Assembly: GCA_903909605.1 (NCBI GenBank)
Contig: CAIVWH010000018.1
Coordinates: 25,305-89,304 of the forward strand
Length of the DNA stretch: 64,000 bases
Origin: an uncultured Micrococcales bacterium
GTDB lineage: Bacteria > Actinomycetota > Actinomycetes > Actinomycetales > Microbacteriaceae
Direction of reading: 5' to 3'
Shown one piece after another: positions 35,191 to 44,433 of this stretch. Under the pieces are notes generated by a model. The model ran no database searches and had not been told where the DNA came from. It saw nothing but the letters and a program-made list of their open reading frames with translations. The translations under genes were made by a program, and so were the position numbers. How positions within the stretch are numbered: the stretch's first letter is position 1; each line of letters starts with the position of its first letter.

Positions 35191-36416
35191 TGGCCAAACT
35201 AGGACGCCCGGGAGCCGCTAAGGGCAAAAAGGGAGCAACCAAGGGAACCGGTGGAAACAACAAGCGCCGACTCGAGGGCAAGGGCCCGACCCCCAAGGCC
35301 GAGGATCGCAAGAACCACAAGGCCTACAAGGCCAAGGAGCTTCGTGCGCGCAGCGAGGCAAAGCACGGCAAGCCGGTTCGTGGGGCCTCTGCCGCTGCGG
35401 CAAAGCCCGGTGCTCGCGCCGCTGCGGGGGCTACTCGCTCAGCTGCAGGCGCTAGTCGCTCAGCTGCAGGCGCAACCCGTTCGACGGCAGGGGCGACTCG
35501 AGGTGCAGCCGAGGCTCGCACTCCGCGGCCAACCAGCCGCTCGGCAAACAAGACCGTCGGCAAGGGCGTAAAGCCTGTTGCTCGTCGCGGTGAGTTCCTC
35601 GCCCCGAGTGCTCGCACAGCCGGCAATGCCGGGGCCGCCAAGCGCTCGGGTGCACGAGTCACTAAGGCCGAGAACGCCAGCGAAGTTCTTTCTGGCCGCA
35701 ACTCGGTGCTCGAGGCATTGCGTGCGAAGGTTCCGGCAACTGCGCTCTACATCGCCCAGCGAATCGAAATGGATGACCGCGTCAAAGAGGCCCTCCTAAT
35801 CGCCAACGCGCGCAATCTTCCGATCAGCGAAGTAACTCGCCCAGAGATCGATCGCTTGACCGGCTTCGACTCGGTGCACCAGGGCATCGCGCTCGCGACT
35901 CCGCCTTACTCGTATGCGCACCCGCAAGAACTTCTCGACACAATCCTCGGTCGCGGTCAGACTCCACTGATTGTTGCGCTCGATGGCATCACCGACCCAC
36001 GAAACCTCGGAGCCATCATCCGTTCGGTTGCGGCATTTGGTGGCCAGGGCGTGATTGTTCCCCAACGTCGTTCGACCGGTGTGACCGCGGCCGCCTGGAA
36101 AACTTCGGCAGGCGCGGCCGCGCGCATCCCGGTTGCATTGGCTGCAAACCTCACGGCAACGCTCAAGGAATACAAAAAGCGTGGGCTTTTCGTTGTCGGT
36201 CTCGACGGTGGTGGCGACATGGATCTGCACGACTTCAAACTCGGCACCGAGCCGTTGGTCATCGTGGTCGGCAGCGAGGGCAAGGGCCTATCGCGTTTGG
36301 TGCAGGAGAACTGTCACGCTGTAGTTTCGATTCCAATCAGCGCCTCGACCGAGTCGCTCAACGCCGGAATCGCCGCCAGCGTTGCGCTCTACGAAATCTC
36401 GAAGCGTCGCGCCTAA
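35190..36416 (+). CDS. rlmB: 23S rRNA (guanosine-2'-O-)-methyltransferase RlmB, with long disordered N-terminus
   Basis: SpoU/TrmH family enzyme that methylates 23S rRNA. The three SPOUT motifs are intact: DPRNLGAIIRSVAAFG, VGSEGKGLSRLV and SIPISASTESLNAGIAASVA. Typical RlmB is near 250 residues. Here about 160 extra N-terminal residues are basic and Ala-, Lys-, Arg-rich, with four 7-residue repeats of the type TRSAAGA at residues 82-109. Such tails are common in actinobacterial RlmB and may bind RNA. Last gene of the carD operon. Confidence 0.93.
   Translation: MAKLGRPGAAKGKKGATKGTGGNNKRRLEGKGPTPKAEDRKNHKAYKAKELRARSEAKHGKPVRGASAAAAKPGARAAAGATRSAAGASRSAAGATRSTAGATRGAAEARTPRPTSRSANKTVGKGVKPVARRGEFLAPSARTAGNAGAAKRSGARVTKAENASEVLSGRNSVLEALRAKVPATALYIAQRIEMDDRVKEALLIANARNLPISEVTRPEIDRLTGFDSVHQGIALATPPYSYAHPQELLDTILGRGQTPLIVALDGITDPRNLGAIIRSVAAFGGQGVIVPQRRSTGVTAAAWKTSAGAAARIPVALAANLTATLKEYKKRGLFVVGLDGGGDMDLHDFKLGTEPLVIVVGSEGKGLSRLVQENCHAVVSIPISASTESLNAGIAASVALYEISKRRA
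35433..35516 (+). repeat. Four 21-base in-frame repeats in rlmB
   Basis: Units of 7 codons read TRSAAGA, SRSAAGA, TRSTAGA and TRGAAEA. The first two DNA units share CGCTCAGCTGCAGGCG exactly; the later two have diverged. The repeats extend the disordered basic tail without breaking the frame. Confidence 0.8.
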
Positions 36417-36447
36417 GCCAACTCTTGTCTGGCGGCCAAGCCAACTG

Positions 36448-37761
36448 CTAGACCAGATCGCGCCAGTCGGGCAGATTGTCTTCGTCGTCTTCTGCCACGA
36501 TTAGGCCGGTAGGCACGGCATCCGGCATCGTGATAATTCCCGAGGTAGCGGGCTCCAAAAAGGTTTCCTCATCGCGTCGATTCACTAGGATCTCATTCAC
36601 GTAGGCCTGAACGGCCTCGAGCAGGGGAATTCCGTGATCGACCTTCTCGGCCATGTACCAGCGGTGTTCCAGCACCTGGTGGAAGATTTCCGCAGGCTCT
36701 AGCTTGCCGCGCAGGTCTGGCGGAATGGCGCCGATCACAGGCTCGAACACCTTGCTCATCCACTCGTGAGCCAGCATCTCTTCATCCGCGCCGGGTCTTT
36801 GATGCTTCAGCCGGTATTCGTCAATTGAGTTGAGCAGGCGACGAGCCTGGTTTTCTTCAACATCGAGGCCGGATAGCTGAAGCAGGCGGCGGGCGTGATG
36901 GCCCGAGTCAACCACCTTTGGCTGAATCTTCACCTTGTTGCCGGCTGAGTCTGCTCGAATCGCCAGCTCACCCACGTCGAATCCCAACTCGTTGAGTTTC
37001 TGAATTCTGCGGCTGATCTTCCAACGTTCATTACTTTCGAAAACTTCTTCGCCGGTGATGACCTGCCAGAGCTGTTCATACTTGTCGACAATGCGTTGCG
37101 AAATCTCGACCGGGTTTACCCCGGCGTGTGCGTTGCCACTGGCAACTAAATCCATCAGCTCGCCTGCGATATTTACTCGCGCGATTTCGAGGTCGTTGTC
37201 GCGTTGCCCCTGCGATAGCCCAGTCTCGTAAAGTTGCCCGGTTTCGGCATCAACCAGATAGGCCGCAAACGCACCGGCATCTCGGCGAAAAAGCGTATTG
37301 GAGAGCGAAACGTCTCCCCAGAAAAACCCGACATTGTGCAGTCGAACCAGCAGAAGCGCGAGTGCATCGACCAATCGTTTTGCAGTTTCAGGTCGCAACC
37401 CCTGCGACCACATGGCTCGATAGGGCAGTGAAAATTTGAGGTGGCGGGTGACCAGCGCGGCCATCAGTTCTTCGCCCTTTTCATCCGTGCGCTTTCGAAC
37501 CACGGCGAATGGTTCAACACATGGAATGCCGAGGCGGCCAAGTGACTGCAGCAATTCGAACTCGCGGCGAGCAAGCTCGGGCAGCGTCTCTTTGATTGCG
37601 ATTACATAGTCGTTCAGGTGCGCAAAGCGCACAATGTGGCGGCTAAGCCCCTTTGGCAGGGCGGCAATGTTCTCGGCGGGCCAGGCCTCTAATGGCAACT
37701 GCCACGGCAGATCCAGGAGTGCTGGCTCTACCGTGGCAGCTGTGATGTCTAGTTGTGACAA
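36448..37761 (-). CDS. DUF4032 protein with kinase-like (WaaP/Kdo-kinase type) fold
   Basis: A 437-residue cytoplasmic protein. Residues about 45-230 show a protein-kinase-like pattern: a possible ATP lysine in YVIAIKETLPE, a catalytic-loop-like GFFWGDVSLSNTLF (Asp and Asn as in LPS/heptose kinases) and a metal-site-like LVDAETG. The C-terminal half is helical, with the region typical of DUF4032 (HRWYMAEKVDHGIPLLEAVQ). Function unknown. It starts 6 bases after the UgpC/MsmK-type ATPase gene, so the two are co-expressed and may act together in sugar metabolism. Confidence 0.75.
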   Translation of the reverse strand: MSQLDITAATVEPALLDLPWQLPLEAWPAENIAALPKGLSRHIVRFAHLNDYVIAIKETLPELARREFELLQSLGRLGIPCVEPFAVVRKRTDEKGEELMAALVTRHLKFSLPYRAMWSQGLRPETAKRLVDALALLLVRLHNVGFFWGDVSLSNTLFRRDAGAFAAYLVDAETGQLYETGLSQGQRDNDLEIARVNIAGELMDLVASGNAHAGVNPVEISQRIVDKYEQLWQVITGEEVFESNERWKISRRIQKLNELGFDVGELAIRADSAGNKVKIQPKVVDSGHHARRLLQLSGLDVEENQARRLLNSIDEYRLKHQRPGADEEMLAHEWMSKVFEPVIGAIPPDLRGKLEPAEIFHQVLEHRWYMAEKVDHGIPLLEAVQAYVNEILVNRRDEETFLEPATSGIITMPDAVPTGLIVAEDDEDNLPDWRDLV

Positions 37762-37767
37762 AGTGCC

Positions 37768-38847
37768 TTAGTTGATGCGGTCGCCCGACTCGGCGTCGAA
37801 CAGGTGAACGATCGCCTCGCCCGATGGCTTCAAGAAAATCTTGTCGCCGTGCATTGGGTGGTTACGAGCGTCAACGCGCGATACGACGTCGGTGCTGGTG
37901 CCCTGCACATCGGTGTTGCCGTAGAGGTAACCGTCTGAGCCGAGCTCTTCGATTACGTCGACAGCAACCGGGATGCCCTTCGACTTGTCGACGTCAAGGT
38001 TCTCTGGACGCAGGCCGACAACGATGGTGTCTCCCTTTGCCTTGTTCAGGATGGCGTTGGTGATTGGAATCACAACGTTTCCGAACTGAGCGCCGCCGTC
38101 AACCTTCTTCAAGGTGAGCAGGTTCATGGCTGGCGAACCGATGAAGCCAGCAACGAACAGGTTGTTTGGCTTCTCGTAGAGTGCACGTGGAGTGTCCACC
38201 TGCTGAAGAACGCCGTCCTTCATGACTGCAACGCGGTCACCCATGGTCATTGCCTCGACCTGGTCGTGAGTTACGTAGACAGTGGTAACTCCGAGGCGAC
38301 GCTGCAGCGAGGCGATCTGAGTACGGGTCTGAACACGAAGCTTCGCATCCAAGTTTGATAGTGGCTCATCCATGAGGAAGACCTGTGGCTTACGCACGAT
38401 TGCGCGACCCATTGCTACACGCTGGCGCTGACCACCCGAAAGTGCCTTTGGCTTGCGTGATAGGTATGGCTCGAGGTCGAGCAGCTTGGCAGCCTCGAGA
38501 ACACGCTCTGCGCGCTCTTCCTTGCTTACGCCGGCGATCTTCAGAGCGAAGCCCATGTTCTCTGCCACGGTCATGTGTGGGTAGAGAGCGTAGTTCTGGA
38601 ACACCATTGCGATGTCGCGGTCTTTTGGTGGAACGTCTGTGACGTCGCGGTCGCCGATGCGAATGTGTCCTTCGTTGACCTCTTCAAGTCCTGCAAGCAT
38701 GCGCAGGGAGGTCGACTTGCCACAACCCGAAGGACCAACAAGAACCAAAAACTCGCCGTCGGCGATTTCGAGGTTGAGCTTGTCGACTGCCGCGCGGGCG
38801 CCACCTGGGTACACGCGGGTGGCGTGGTCGAATGTTACTGATGCCAT
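37768..38847 (-). CDS. Sugar ABC transporter ATPase, UgpC/MsmK/MalK type
   Basis: ATPase that serves carbohydrate importers; in actinobacteria one such protein often powers several. Walker A is GPSGCGKST, signature LSGGQRQRVAMGRA and Walker B VFLMDEPLSNLDAKL. The C-terminal OB-like regulatory domain of the MalK class begins near residue 235 and includes VVGLRPENLDV. Start at ATG 38847 behind GGTGAGGAG; the tracked ORF adds 33 unsupported residues. No permease or binding-protein gene is adjacent, as expected for a shared ATPase. Confidence 0.93.
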   Translation of the reverse strand: MASVTFDHATRVYPGGARAAVDKLNLEIADGEFLVLVGPSGCGKSTSLRMLAGLEEVNEGHIRIGDRDVTDVPPKDRDIAMVFQNYALYPHMTVAENMGFALKIAGVSKEERAERVLEAAKLLDLEPYLSRKPKALSGGQRQRVAMGRAIVRKPQVFLMDEPLSNLDAKLRVQTRTQIASLQRRLGVTTVYVTHDQVEAMTMGDRVAVMKDGVLQQVDTPRALYEKPNNLFVAGFIGSPAMNLLTLKKVDGGAQFGNVVIPITNAILNKAKGDTIVVGLRPENLDVDKSKGIPVAVDVIEELGSDGYLYGNTDVQGTSTDVVSRVDARNHPMHGDKIFLKPSGEAIVHLFDAESGDRIN

Positions 38848-38994
38848 GATTCTCCTCACCGGCAGGTACGTGCCGGACGATCCGTTTTGATAGAGCCGCG
38901 GGCAGGCGCCTGCGGTATCTCTATTATTCACGCTCAGGAGGGGCAATTAGACTATGAAGCCGGTCCGATACCAAATCGAGACGAAAGGCAGTTC

Positions 38995-39849
38995 ATGAAC
39001 CAGAATCCTCGTCCTACCCGCTCAGAGCAGCGTGAAGAGGCCCGCGCCAAGGCTAAGGCCTTGCGCGAGCAGTCCAAAAAGAACGAACGACGTCGTGGCG
39101 TGCTGGTCAAGGGTGGAATCGCCCTGGCTATCATCGGCGTATTCGCCATCATTGCAGCCGTAGTTATCGGCGGCATGAATTCCGGCAGTGCCAAGGCACA
39201 GGTGCCAGGCAACCTGACCGCCGACTACGGCATCAAGATCGGCGCAAACGAGCAGGCATTCACCGACACCCAGACTCCAACCCCGTCAGCCAACCCTGGC
39301 GGCGTGAAGCTCCCATCAAACGCACCGCTGTCGATCGTCACCTACATCGACTACCAGTGCCCTTACTGCCAGCTTTTCGAGTCGGCAAACCTTGACCAGA
39401 TCAAGGGCTGGCTCGACTCGGGTGCTGCGACCCTCGAGGTTCGCCCGCTTTCCTTCTTGGATGGCCGTGACACTCCAAACGAATACTCGTCACGTGCGGC
39501 TGCCCTCGCGCTCGCGGTTGCAACCTATGACCCGAACCACTTCTTTGCAGTGAACAAGTACCTCTATGACAACCAGCCACAGACGGGAACCTACGGCCCA
39601 GAGAACGCAGTTCTGCTGACCAAGGTTTCTGGTCTCGGTGTTCAGAACATGGACAAGATCACTGCAGCCGTAAACGACGGACGCTTCAAGAAGTGGGTTC
39701 TTTCAAACACCACCTTGGCGTTCAAGTCGAATGCTGAACTGGCTGCAACCGGAACTCCGTTTGTAACCGTCAACGGCAAGAAGTACACCGGTGCTCTCGA
39801 CAACGCTGCGCAGTTTGCGCAGTTCGTGACCAGCCAGTACTCAAAGTAG
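38995..39849 (+). CDS. Membrane-anchored DsbA-like thioredoxin-fold protein
   Basis: A 284-residue protein with a charged N-terminus, one membrane helix (about residues 38-60) and an extracellular thioredoxin-fold domain. The redox motif is CPYC in YIDYQCPYCQLFE, and the cis-proline segment is GTPFVTVNGK. It likely forms or repairs disulfides in exported proteins. A Pro/Thr/Ser-rich linker precedes the domain. Start ATG 38995 with AAAGG upstream; the tracked start 38887 is not supported. Confidence 0.9.
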   Translation: MNQNPRPTRSEQREEARAKAKALREQSKKNERRRGVLVKGGIALAIIGVFAIIAAVVIGGMNSGSAKAQVPGNLTADYGIKIGANEQAFTDTQTPTPSANPGGVKLPSNAPLSIVTYIDYQCPYCQLFESANLDQIKGWLDSGAATLEVRPLSFLDGRDTPNEYSSRAAALALAVATYDPNHFFAVNKYLYDNQPQTGTYGPENAVLLTKVSGLGVQNMDKITAAVNDGRFKKWVLSNTTLAFKSNAELAATGTPFVTVNGKKYTGALDNAAQFAQFVTSQYSK

Positions 39850-39877
39850 TTCGAGAGACACGAGACATCGGGGATAA

Positions 39878-40357
39878 ATGTTTTGCGTTAAGTGCGGCGA
39901 ATCGCTGTCAGATCAGATTTCATTTTGTCCGAATTGCGGCACTCCTCGAATGAATGTTTCTCCCGCCTCTGAGGCGCCGGGTGAGCCGGTCTTCACGCCA
40001 CCTCAGAAGTCCAATAAATTCTGGACTTCCTGGTCGCCAGCTAGGCGGGGTTGGTTCGTAATGATCATGGTTCTGACTGTCTTGGCTGGCTTGAACGGGC
40101 AAAACATCTTCCAGTATGTAACTGGCATTGCTACCGGTCAGGTCACCCTGTCGGTTTCCTCAGTCGAGAATGAAATCGAATCTGGGGTTCAGAAACAGGC
40201 TGGCATTACCGTAACGGCAACGTGCCCAAACCCACTCATGGGCAAGCCTGGCGAAGTTCGACAGTGCACAGTTCAAGACTCAACGGGCTCAACTGCCTTC
40301 GTCGATATCACAATCCAGAACACCGCCGGTGATGTGACGTGGCAGGTGCGCAACTAA
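39878..40357 (+). CDS. Zinc-ribbon membrane protein with DUF4333-like C-terminus
   Basis: A 159-residue protein. The N-terminus is a zinc ribbon with two CxxC pairs (MFCVKCGESLSD and SFCPNCGTPR). A membrane helix lies near residues 65-82, and the extracellular part has two cysteines in TVTATCPNPLMGKPGEVRQCTV, the typical DUF4333 arrangement with a likely disulfide. Function unknown. It follows the DsbA-like gene by 28 bases, which may supply the disulfide. Confidence 0.72.
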   Translation: MFCVKCGESLSDQISFCPNCGTPRMNVSPASEAPGEPVFTPPQKSNKFWTSWSPARRGWFVMIMVLTVLAGLNGQNIFQYVTGIATGQVTLSVSSVENEIESGVQKQAGITVTATCPNPLMGKPGEVRQCTVQDSTGSTAFVDITIQNTAGDVTWQVRN

Positions 40358-40455
40358 ACTATTCGAGTTCACCACTGGTGATCGATAGACACAGATTGCG
40401 CGGGTAATCGCGTAAGAAGAGTGGTCAAAGTCTCTTCTGCAAATCATGTGCCTAG

Positions 40456-40528
40456 GCCGACCTGGCGCAATTGGTAGCGCATCGCACTTGTAATGCGAGG
40501 GTTAGGGGTTCGAGTCCCCTGGTCGGCT
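40456..40528 (+). tRNA. tRNA-Thr (anticodon TGT)
   Basis: Cloverleaf on the plus strand: acceptor GCCGACC/GGTCGGC, anticodon stem CGCA/TGCG with loop CTTGTAA, and T-arm AGGGGTTCGAGTCCCCT. No CCA in the gene. Folded by hand. Confidence 0.95.
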
Positions 40529-40533
40529 CTCAG

Positions 40534-40782
40534 TTATCCAAGCAGTTTGGCGAAGGCCTCGTAAACGAGGAACGCTGGCCAAACAAACGACTTCAAAACA
40601 CCTAAAACGCCATCCCAGAAGCCGGTAGCGGTTGAGACGAAGTAAATCACCGAGCCCAGGAATCCCAAGAAATAGAAGGTGTTGCCCTGCTTGGTGATTC
40701 GAATGTTCGAACCCTTGCCAACGCTCTTCTTAATCTTCTTCTTGAGTTTCTTCTTGAACTTTTCGCTTTTGAAATCAGTCAT
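40534..40782 (-). CDS. Small basic membrane protein, function unknown
   Basis: An 82-residue protein with a very Lys-rich N-terminus (KFKKKLKKKIKKS) followed by two hydrophobic stretches (FYFLGFLGSVIYFV and SFVWPAFLVYEAFAKLLG). Such a layout fits a small inner-membrane protein whose basic end binds nucleic acid or phospholipid. Similar short proteins are common in Microbacteriaceae by my recollection. It lies 5 bases after tRNA-Thr in the opposite direction and 9 bases after msrB, so it shares the msrB transcript. Confidence 0.65.
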   Translation of the reverse strand: MTDFKSEKFKKKLKKKIKKSVGKGSNIRITKQGNTFYFLGFLGSVIYFVSTATGFWDGVLGVLKSFVWPAFLVYEAFAKLLG

Positions 40783-40791
40783 GGATGAAAT

Positions 40792-41190
40792 CTACTGCTC
40801 GGTGAAGGAAATGCTCACCGAGTTGATGCAGTATCGATCGCCAGTTGGGGTCTGCGGGGCATCCTCGAAAACATGGCCAAGGTGACAACCGCAGGCGGCG
40901 CAGCGGACTTCGACGCGGTGGTGGCCGAGTGAGTCGTCGTCGAGAAGCTCGACCGCATCGCCGGCCTTTGGCTCATAGAAGCTTGGCCAGCCGCAGTGCG
41001 AGTCGAACTTGGTGGTCGAGCGGAACAGTTCGGCGCCGCATCCCTTGCATGAGTAAACGCCAGTGCGCTCCTCGTTTAGCAGTTCGCCGGTGAATGGCAA
41101 CTCGGTGCCGGCTTCGCGCAGCACGTGGTATTCGAAGTCGCTCAGCTGCTCGCGCCATTCATCGTCATTTTTGTTTACTGAGTAATTCAT
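40792..41190 (-). CDS. msrB: Peptide-methionine (R)-S-oxide reductase
   Basis: Repairs oxidised methionine (R form) in proteins. The zinc site is formed by CKGC and CAAC pairs. CGWPSF and the catalytic cysteine in RYCINSVSISF complete the active site. The resolving cysteine is not obvious, but SHCGWPSF supplies a candidate. Length 132 is normal. Start ATG 41190 has a GAGG site; the adjacent TTG is the track start. Co-directional with the small membrane protein downstream. Confidence 0.94.
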   Translation of the reverse strand: MNYSVNKNDDEWREQLSDFEYHVLREAGTELPFTGELLNEERTGVYSCKGCGAELFRSTTKFDSHCGWPSFYEPKAGDAVELLDDDSLGHHRVEVRCAACGCHLGHVFEDAPQTPTGDRYCINSVSISFTEQ

Positions 41191-41258
41191 CAAAACCTCG
41201 CTCGTGTGCGTTTGCTCACTTAATATAAATTGTTGCTCAATTCGAAAGAAGCACTCTT

Positions 41259-41768
41259 TTGGCAGATAAATTCCCGATGGATGAATTCGACACCGCGCCG
41301 CAGCACGGTGGCCGTCACCGCATCCGCCGCACTGCCAAGCACCGAGTCAACGAGTTTCTCAAGATCGTTGTGATTTCGGCGGTTGTGGCTCTGGTCGGTT
41401 TCGGCGGCCTGAAGCTGATCGACAACCTCAACTCTTTTGACAGCACCACCGTTGTGGTTGCCCAAAACACGGATGACCTCAACCGCCCAGTTGTTGTGGT
41501 GCTTGACGGCACCACGGCCCAGGGCCTTGCGACCAAGTGGGCCACGAAGCTGGCCAACAACTACAACGTGGCCACTGCCGCAAACTACGTGCCGACCACC
41601 GGCGGTCAGGTTGCCACCACCACCGTTTACTACCGCGACTCTTCGAATGCCTTCACCGCCGCCGCGATTGCCAAGCTGATCGGCACTAAGACCGGCACTG
41701 CAGTTGTGACTCAATCAAACGACTTCACGGATGCGATCACGGTCGTTTTGGGCACCGACCTGAAGTAA
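41259..41768 (+). CDS. LytR_C domain membrane protein
   Basis: A 169-residue single-pass protein. A basic cytoplasmic N-terminus and helix at 33-53 are followed by an extracellular alpha/beta LytR_C domain (VVVLDGTTAQGLATKWATKL). This domain also ends LytR-CpsA-Psr wall-ligation proteins; standalone forms are of unknown role. The TTG start at 41259 follows a GAAAGAAG stretch; ATG 41277 is an alternative. Its placement upstream of cspA and groEL resembles the region around mycobacterial Rv0431 and groEL2. Confidence 0.8.
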   Translation: MADKFPMDEFDTAPQHGGRHRIRRTAKHRVNEFLKIVVISAVVALVGFGGLKLIDNLNSFDSTTVVVAQNTDDLNRPVVVVLDGTTAQGLATKWATKLANNYNVATAANYVPTTGGQVATTTVYYRDSSNAFTAAAIAKLIGTKTGTAVVTQSNDFTDAITVVLGTDLK

Positions 41769-41940
41769 ACCAGGCCTCGGCTTCGGGCTCTGGCGGTGAA
41801 ACCAGGCCAAATCTGGCTTTATCACGCTTAGATAACAAAGGCACATTGGGTACTTTGCCCATTTATTACTGAGCGTTATGTCGCTACTGTTGAAAACAGT
41901 CGTTGCAGTACACACGGCGCTAGCTTCATGCTGTGCGACT

Positions 41941-41963
41941 CGATGCCGGAATTGCCGGCATCG
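41941..41963 (+). promoter_or_regulatory. Hairpin in the cspA leader
   Basis: CGATGCCGG and CCGGCATCG form a perfect 9-pair stem with loop AATTG, ending 24 bases before the cold shock start codon. There is no T run, so it is not a terminator. It may be a temperature-responsive or stabilising element of the mRNA leader. Confidence 0.55.
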
Positions 41964-41987
41964 CGAAACACAGCAACAGGAGTAACA

Positions 41988-42188
41988 ATGGCAACTGGAA
42001 CCGTAAAGTGGTTCAACTCTGAGAAGGGCTTCGGCTTCATCACTGAAGACGGCGGCAGCGACGTATTCGTCCACTTCTCAGCCATCCAGACCGATGGCTA
42101 CAAGGAGCTCAAGGAAAACCAGCGCGTTCAGTTCGACGTCAAAGACGGCGACAAGGGCAAGCAGGCCGACAACGTGACTCTTCTCTAG
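41988..42188 (+). CDS. cspA: Cold shock protein, CspA family
   Basis: RNA chaperone of 66 residues. The RNP-1 motif KGFGFI and RNP-2 motif VFVHF are intact. The ATG at 41988 follows ACAGGAGTAAC; the tracked start at 41928 is upstream in the leader. The 219-base upstream gap holds a leader with the hairpin described. A terminator follows 20 bases after the stop. Confidence 0.96.
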   Translation: MATGTVKWFNSEKGFGFITEDGGSDVFVHFSAIQTDGYKELKENQRVQFDVKDGDKGKQADNVTLL

Positions 42189-42208
42189 TCACTAAAGTCA
42201 TCCCCGGG

Positions 42209-42226
42209 ATCCCGCTTCGGCGGGAT
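42209..42226 (+). terminator. Intrinsic terminator after cspA
   Basis: ATCCCGC-TTCG-GCGGGAT, a 7-pair stem with a stable UUCG tetraloop, followed by TTTCGGCATTT. Confidence 0.85.
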
Positions 42227-42238
42227 TTCGGCATTTAA

Positions 42239-43969
<1,731 letters not shown>

Positions 43970-43992
43970 ACATTTCAGTTGCAGAAATGCGC

Positions 43993-44022
43993 AATGCGGG
44001 TGGCCTGTTGGTCACCCGCATT
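43993..44022 (+). terminator. Intrinsic terminator after groEL
   Basis: AATGCGGGTGGCC/GGTCACCCGCATT, a 13-position stem with one mismatch and loop TGTT, followed by TTGCTTT. Confidence 0.88.
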
Positions 44023-44047
44023 TGCTTTAAGCGCTTTTCAAATTCGC

Positions 44048-44335
44048 CTACAGGAACAATCGGACGTTTGCGGCTTCGATCTCTTCGTATTGCGTGGCCG
44101 CGAGGGTAAGTGCCGTGCCGAGTTCGCCGAGCTGATGTTGCACGGCGCTGGCCGTTGCACCCCAGCGCTGAGCGAGTGATTGAAACTCACCCGCAGCCAG
44201 GCCGCGCCAGCTGTCGTTGAGTGAAACCAACTGACTCTGCAGTGCGTTGATTTCGCTGTTGATCTGTTGAATGGAATTTTGGATCGCCGAATTGGCTGCG
44301 TGCACCAGTTCGCTATCGACTTGAAATTGGGTCAT
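44048..44335 (-). CDS. WXG100 family (ESAT-6-like) protein
   Basis: A 95-residue helical hairpin protein. The WRG turn at residues 43-45 fits the WXG motif; flanking helices are rich in Q, A and L. The C-terminal YEEIEAANVR region partly resembles the YxxxD/E secretion signal. WXG100 proteins are exported by type VII systems (EccC/EssC ATPase). No other type VII gene lies nearby and no second WXG100 gene is paired with it. Confidence 0.85.
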   Translation of the reverse strand: MTQFQVDSELVHAANSAIQNSIQQINSEINALQSQLVSLNDSWRGLAAGEFQSLAQRWGATASAVQHQLGELGTALTLAATQYEEIEAANVRLFL

Positions 44336-44433
44336 GGCATGAGTGTTGCCGCTGGTGAACGCTTGTGGGCAGCCAAGGCAAAATCTGTGGATGGTTCGCC
44401 TGCAAATCAGCTTGTGCAGCGCTCAGGTGAAAG

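Noticed and set aside
35401-35516. Repeats in rlmB considered as CRISPR or other array
   Set aside because: Period of 21 bases, in frame and without spacers, so it is a coding repeat.
36417-36447. AAGCCAACT repeated on each side of the rlmB/DUF4032 gap
   Set aside because: Nine bases only, which is likely by chance; no structure or function seen.
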